Source: Salinivirgaceae bacterium (GTDB lineage Bacteria; Bacteroidota; Bacteroidia; Bacteroidales; SZUA-534). From it: 53,229 nucleotides of DNA. Positions 51,372 through 53,229 of this stretch are shown here, piece after piece (position 1 is the stretch's first letter; every line of letters starts with the position of its first letter). Below the pieces are notes generated by a model. That model was not told the DNA's origin, did not search any database, and saw only the letters and a list, made by a program, of their open reading frames with translations. The stretch spans positions 1 through 53,229 of the forward strand of contig JAGCFC010000170.1 in assembly GCA_017650325.1 (NCBI GenBank). Reading direction: 5' to 3'. Both the position numbers and the translations under genes were made by a program.

Positions 51372-52256
51372 ATGAAGTACAGAATATTAGTCACAGGAGC
51401 CAACGGGCAATTAGGAAACGAAATACGCTGTCTGTCATCGAAATATACCGATTACGAGTATGTGTTTACCGATGTTGCGGAGTTGGACATAACAAATCTG
51501 AGTTCACTCAACGAATTCTTTCAGAAGAACGGCAAGTTCGATTTTCTGATCAACTGCGCCGCCTATACCGCAGTTGATGCCGCAGAGACTAATCAGGAGC
51601 TTGCTTTCAAGCTGAACACCACGGCCGTGGACATGCTGGTTGAGATGGCTGGCAAATACGGATTTTTCCTTGTTCAGATTTCGACCGACTACGTGTTCGA
51701 TGGAGAGAAGAACCGGCCTTACGACGAAGACGATGTGCCGATTCCGAGTTCGGTGTATGGCAAGACCAAACGCGAAGCCGAGCACTTGGTTTTCTATTCC
51801 GACATAAACGCCATTGTTATCCGCACGGCGTGGCTCTACTCAACATTCGGAAAGAATTTTGTGAAGTCGATGATAAAATACGGCACCGAGCGCGATGAAC
51901 TGAACGTGGTGTTCGACCAGGTGGGAACGCCAACCTACGCCTACGATTTGGCCGATGCCATTCTGCAGATTCTACCGCAGTTGCAGGCCATGCCGAAACC
52001 TTACACCGACATTTTCCATTATACCAACGAGGGCGTGTGCAGCTGGTATGACTTTACACAGCACATCCTTCGCCACGAAAACATTGATTGTAAGGTGAAT
52101 CCGATACGCAGCGAGCAATACCCGACACCGGCAAAGCGTCCGGCATTCTCGGTGCTCGACAAGTCGAAAATCAAGAACAAATTTAATATCACTATTCCGT
52201 ATTGGACTGACAGTCTTGATGTTATGTTGAATAAGTTAAAAAAGAGTAATGTATAA
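51372..52256 (+). CDS. rmlD: dTDP-4-dehydrorhamnose reductase
   Basis: I prefer the ATG at 51372 (MKYRILVTGANGQLG), with GGAAGAAG 10 bases before it, over the ATG at 51354; the product is 294 residues. VTGANGQLGNEIR is the NADPH-binding loop of an extended short-chain dehydrogenase. INCAAYTAVDAAE, STDYVFDGE and YGKTKREAE supply the catalytic Thr/Tyr/Lys set (YGKTK is the YxxxK motif). GTPTYAYDLADAI and the C-terminal KRPAFSVLDKSKI match RmlD. It makes dTDP-L-rhamnose in the last step of nucleotide-rhamnose synthesis for cell-surface glycans. RmlA, B and C are not in the window. Confidence 0.93.
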   Translation: MKYRILVTGANGQLGNEIRCLSSKYTDYEYVFTDVAELDITNLSSLNEFFQKNGKFDFLINCAAYTAVDAAETNQELAFKLNTTAVDMLVEMAGKYGFFLVQISTDYVFDGEKNRPYDEDDVPIPSSVYGKTKREAEHLVFYSDINAIVIRTAWLYSTFGKNFVKSMIKYGTERDELNVVFDQVGTPTYAYDLADAILQILPQLQAMPKPYTDIFHYTNEGVCSWYDFTQHILRHENIDCKVNPIRSEQYPTPAKRPAFSVLDKSKIKNKFNITIPYWTDSLDVMLNKLKKSNV

Positions 52257-52434
52257 GGAGTAAAGAGTAATGAAGGTTGAAAATGTTTGGAGAGTTGAGA
52301 AAGTCAAGAGAGTTTAGAAACTAAACCTTCTAAACTGCGAAGCTCTCAACTTTAAACCTGTTAAACAGCGAAGCGTTTCAACCCGTTAAACTTTAAAACT
52401 AAACACTAAACGTTAAACATTTAAACATTAATAA
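52251..52434 (+). repeat. Low-complexity spacer between rmlD and the phosphohexomutase gene
   Basis: The first unit (52251-52273) contains the rmlD stop codon and matches 34756-34778 with one mismatch. It continues as degenerate GAGAGTTGAG and GAGAGTTTAG, then inverted counterparts CTTCTAAACTGCGAAG and AGCGAAGCGTTTC, and ends in CTAAACACTAAAC and CGTTAAACATTTAAAC arrays. The spacer runs right up to the ATG at 52436 and appears to form much of the leader of that gene. Confidence 0.6.
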
Positions 52435-52435
52435 T

Positions 52436-53229
52436 ATGCAAGCAGATTTACTTCAAACCGTGAAAGAGCGCGCACAAGCGTGGCTCAACACTGCGTCAAT
52501 CGACGACGAGACAAAAAAACAAGTCAAGTATATGATGGAAAACGATGAGAATGAGCTCGTTGAGTCATTCTATCGCGATTTGGAATTCGGCACAGGCGGC
52601 TTGCGCGGAATTATGGGCGCCGGCACCAACCGAATGAACATCTACACCGTGGGAATGGCCACACAGGGCTTGTGCAACTACTTGCTGAAGCAGTTTGCAG
52701 GCAAGGAGATAAAAGTGGCTCTGGCTCATGATAGCCGCAACAATGGCCGCACCTTCTGCGAGGCTGCTGCACGCATCTTCGTGGCAAACGGAATCAAAGT
52801 CTATCTGTTTGATTCTCTGCGTCCGACACCTGAACTTTCGTTCGCAATCCGTTACCTGGGCTGCCAGAGCGGCGTTGTTGTAACAGCATCGCACAACCCA
52901 AAAGAGTACAACGGATACAAGGTTTACTGGGACGATGGAGCGCAAATCATCGCGCCGCACGATACCAATATTATTAACGAGGTGCAGAAAATCACTTCGG
53001 TTGACGAGGTTAAATGGGGCAAGGGCAACGATGGCATAACCATCATCGGTGACGATGTTGACAAACCGTATCTTGAGCGCATCAAGGCTCTTACGCTGTC
53101 GCCTGAGATTATTGCCAAACACAAGGATATGAAGATTGTTTACACCCCGATTCACGGAACGGGCGTGCGCCTTGTGCCGGCAAGCTTGAAAAACTACGGC
53201 TTCGAGAATATTATCCACGTTGACGCACA
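52436..53229 (+). CDS. Phosphoglucomutase/phosphomannomutase, N-terminal part
   Basis: The 264 visible residues start at MQADLLQTVKERAQAW and run off the right edge. YRDLEFGTGGLRGIMGAGTNRMN is the phosphohexomutase N-terminal signature. The active-site serine is in VVVTASHNPKEYNGYKVY, with the metal-binding region presumably beyond the edge, and YTPIHGTG is a domain II motif. Phosphohexomutases interconvert sugar 1- and 6-phosphates in the cytosol and feed nucleotide-sugar and glycolytic pools. The preceding rmlD gene uses glucose-1-phosphate-derived dTDP-sugars, so a loose functional link is plausible. Confidence 0.95.
   Translation, partial: MQADLLQTVKERAQAWLNTASIDDETKKQVKYMMENDENELVESFYRDLEFGTGGLRGIMGAGTNRMNIYTVGMATQGLCNYLLKQFAGKEIKVALAHDSRNNGRTFCEAAARIFVANGIKVYLFDSLRPTPELSFAIRYLGCQSGVVVTASHNPKEYNGYKVYWDDGAQIIAPHDTNIINEVQKITSVDEVKWGKGNDGITIIGDDVDKPYLERIKALTLSPEIIAKHKDMKIVYTPIHGTGVRLVPASLKNYGFENIIHVDA

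Overview
The window is chromosomal DNA from a member of the Bacteroidales (phylum Bacteroidota). The evidence is a SusC/SusD pair, an AraC-type hybrid two-component system, PD40/OmpA envelope proteins, Bacteroidota-style promoters (TTTG-N19-TAnnTTTG), an almost complete lack of strong Shine-Dalgarno sequences, a BspA-type leucine-rich-repeat remnant, and a DUF4954 gene. The genus cannot be fixed from the sequence. The window opens inside dnaK and closes inside a phosphoglucomutase/phosphomannomutase gene.

Region by region. (1) 1-2.1 kb: dnaK start (minus) behind a candidate sigma-54 promoter with upstream TGTCAG palindromes, then an NfeD/SPFH membrane pair. (2) 2.2-10.75 kb, minus strand: a tightly packed run read as PD40-OmpA protein, YfiR-like periplasmic protein, CHASE8-like hybrid histidine kinase, STAS protein, AmgK-like kinase fused to a RapZ C-terminal domain, MurU-like nucleotidyltransferase, and QueH. 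It looks like a YfiBNR-type envelope sensor whose diguanylate cyclase is replaced by a phosphorelay, followed by cell-wall sugar salvage genes. (3) 10.8-17.5 kb, plus strand: a methyltransferase-like protein, a TPR protein, a PorE-like TPR/PD40/OmpA protein, a KtrB/KtrA potassium uptake pair, and tRNA-Arg(TCT) on the minus strand. (4) 17.8-26.8 kb, plus strand: a GH3 lipoprotein; an ECF sigma factor with two overlapping membrane/lipoprotein genes; a TSCPD protein; an EamA transporter; and a DUF4954 beta-helix protein paired with a SIS-domain protein.

(5) 27.0-41.6 kb, minus strand: a xylan/xylo-oligosaccharide utilisation locus. It holds SusD and SusC, a GH43 lipoprotein, a XynE-like SGNH esterase, an AraC-type hybrid two-component regulator, and a GH8 reducing-end xylosidase (Rex) with a Pro/Gly-rich insertion. 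LacI-type operators (TGCAATCGGTTGCA and variants) lie upstream of susC and of the esterase, which suggests a second regulator encoded elsewhere. A decayed BspA-like gene sits between susC and GH43. (6) 41.9-42.7 kb: proC. (7) 43.0-50.2 kb, minus strand: a defence island with a 1311-residue helicase/Eco57I-like methylase carrying a GIY-YIG-like N-terminus, an overlapping M-subunit-like gene, a DUF1016 (YhcG) nuclease and a RhuM-family protein, with unusual palindromes and repeated spacers. (8) 50.4-53.2 kb: a secreted HExxH protein (minus), rmlD, and the start of a phosphohexomutase gene.

A second layer runs through the window. Short-period, low-complexity repeats abut or overlap stop codons (ends of the AmgK-RapZ, SGNH, proC and rmlD genes), and one lies in frame inside the GH3 gene. 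All functional assignments are from reading sequence motifs; no database search was run.
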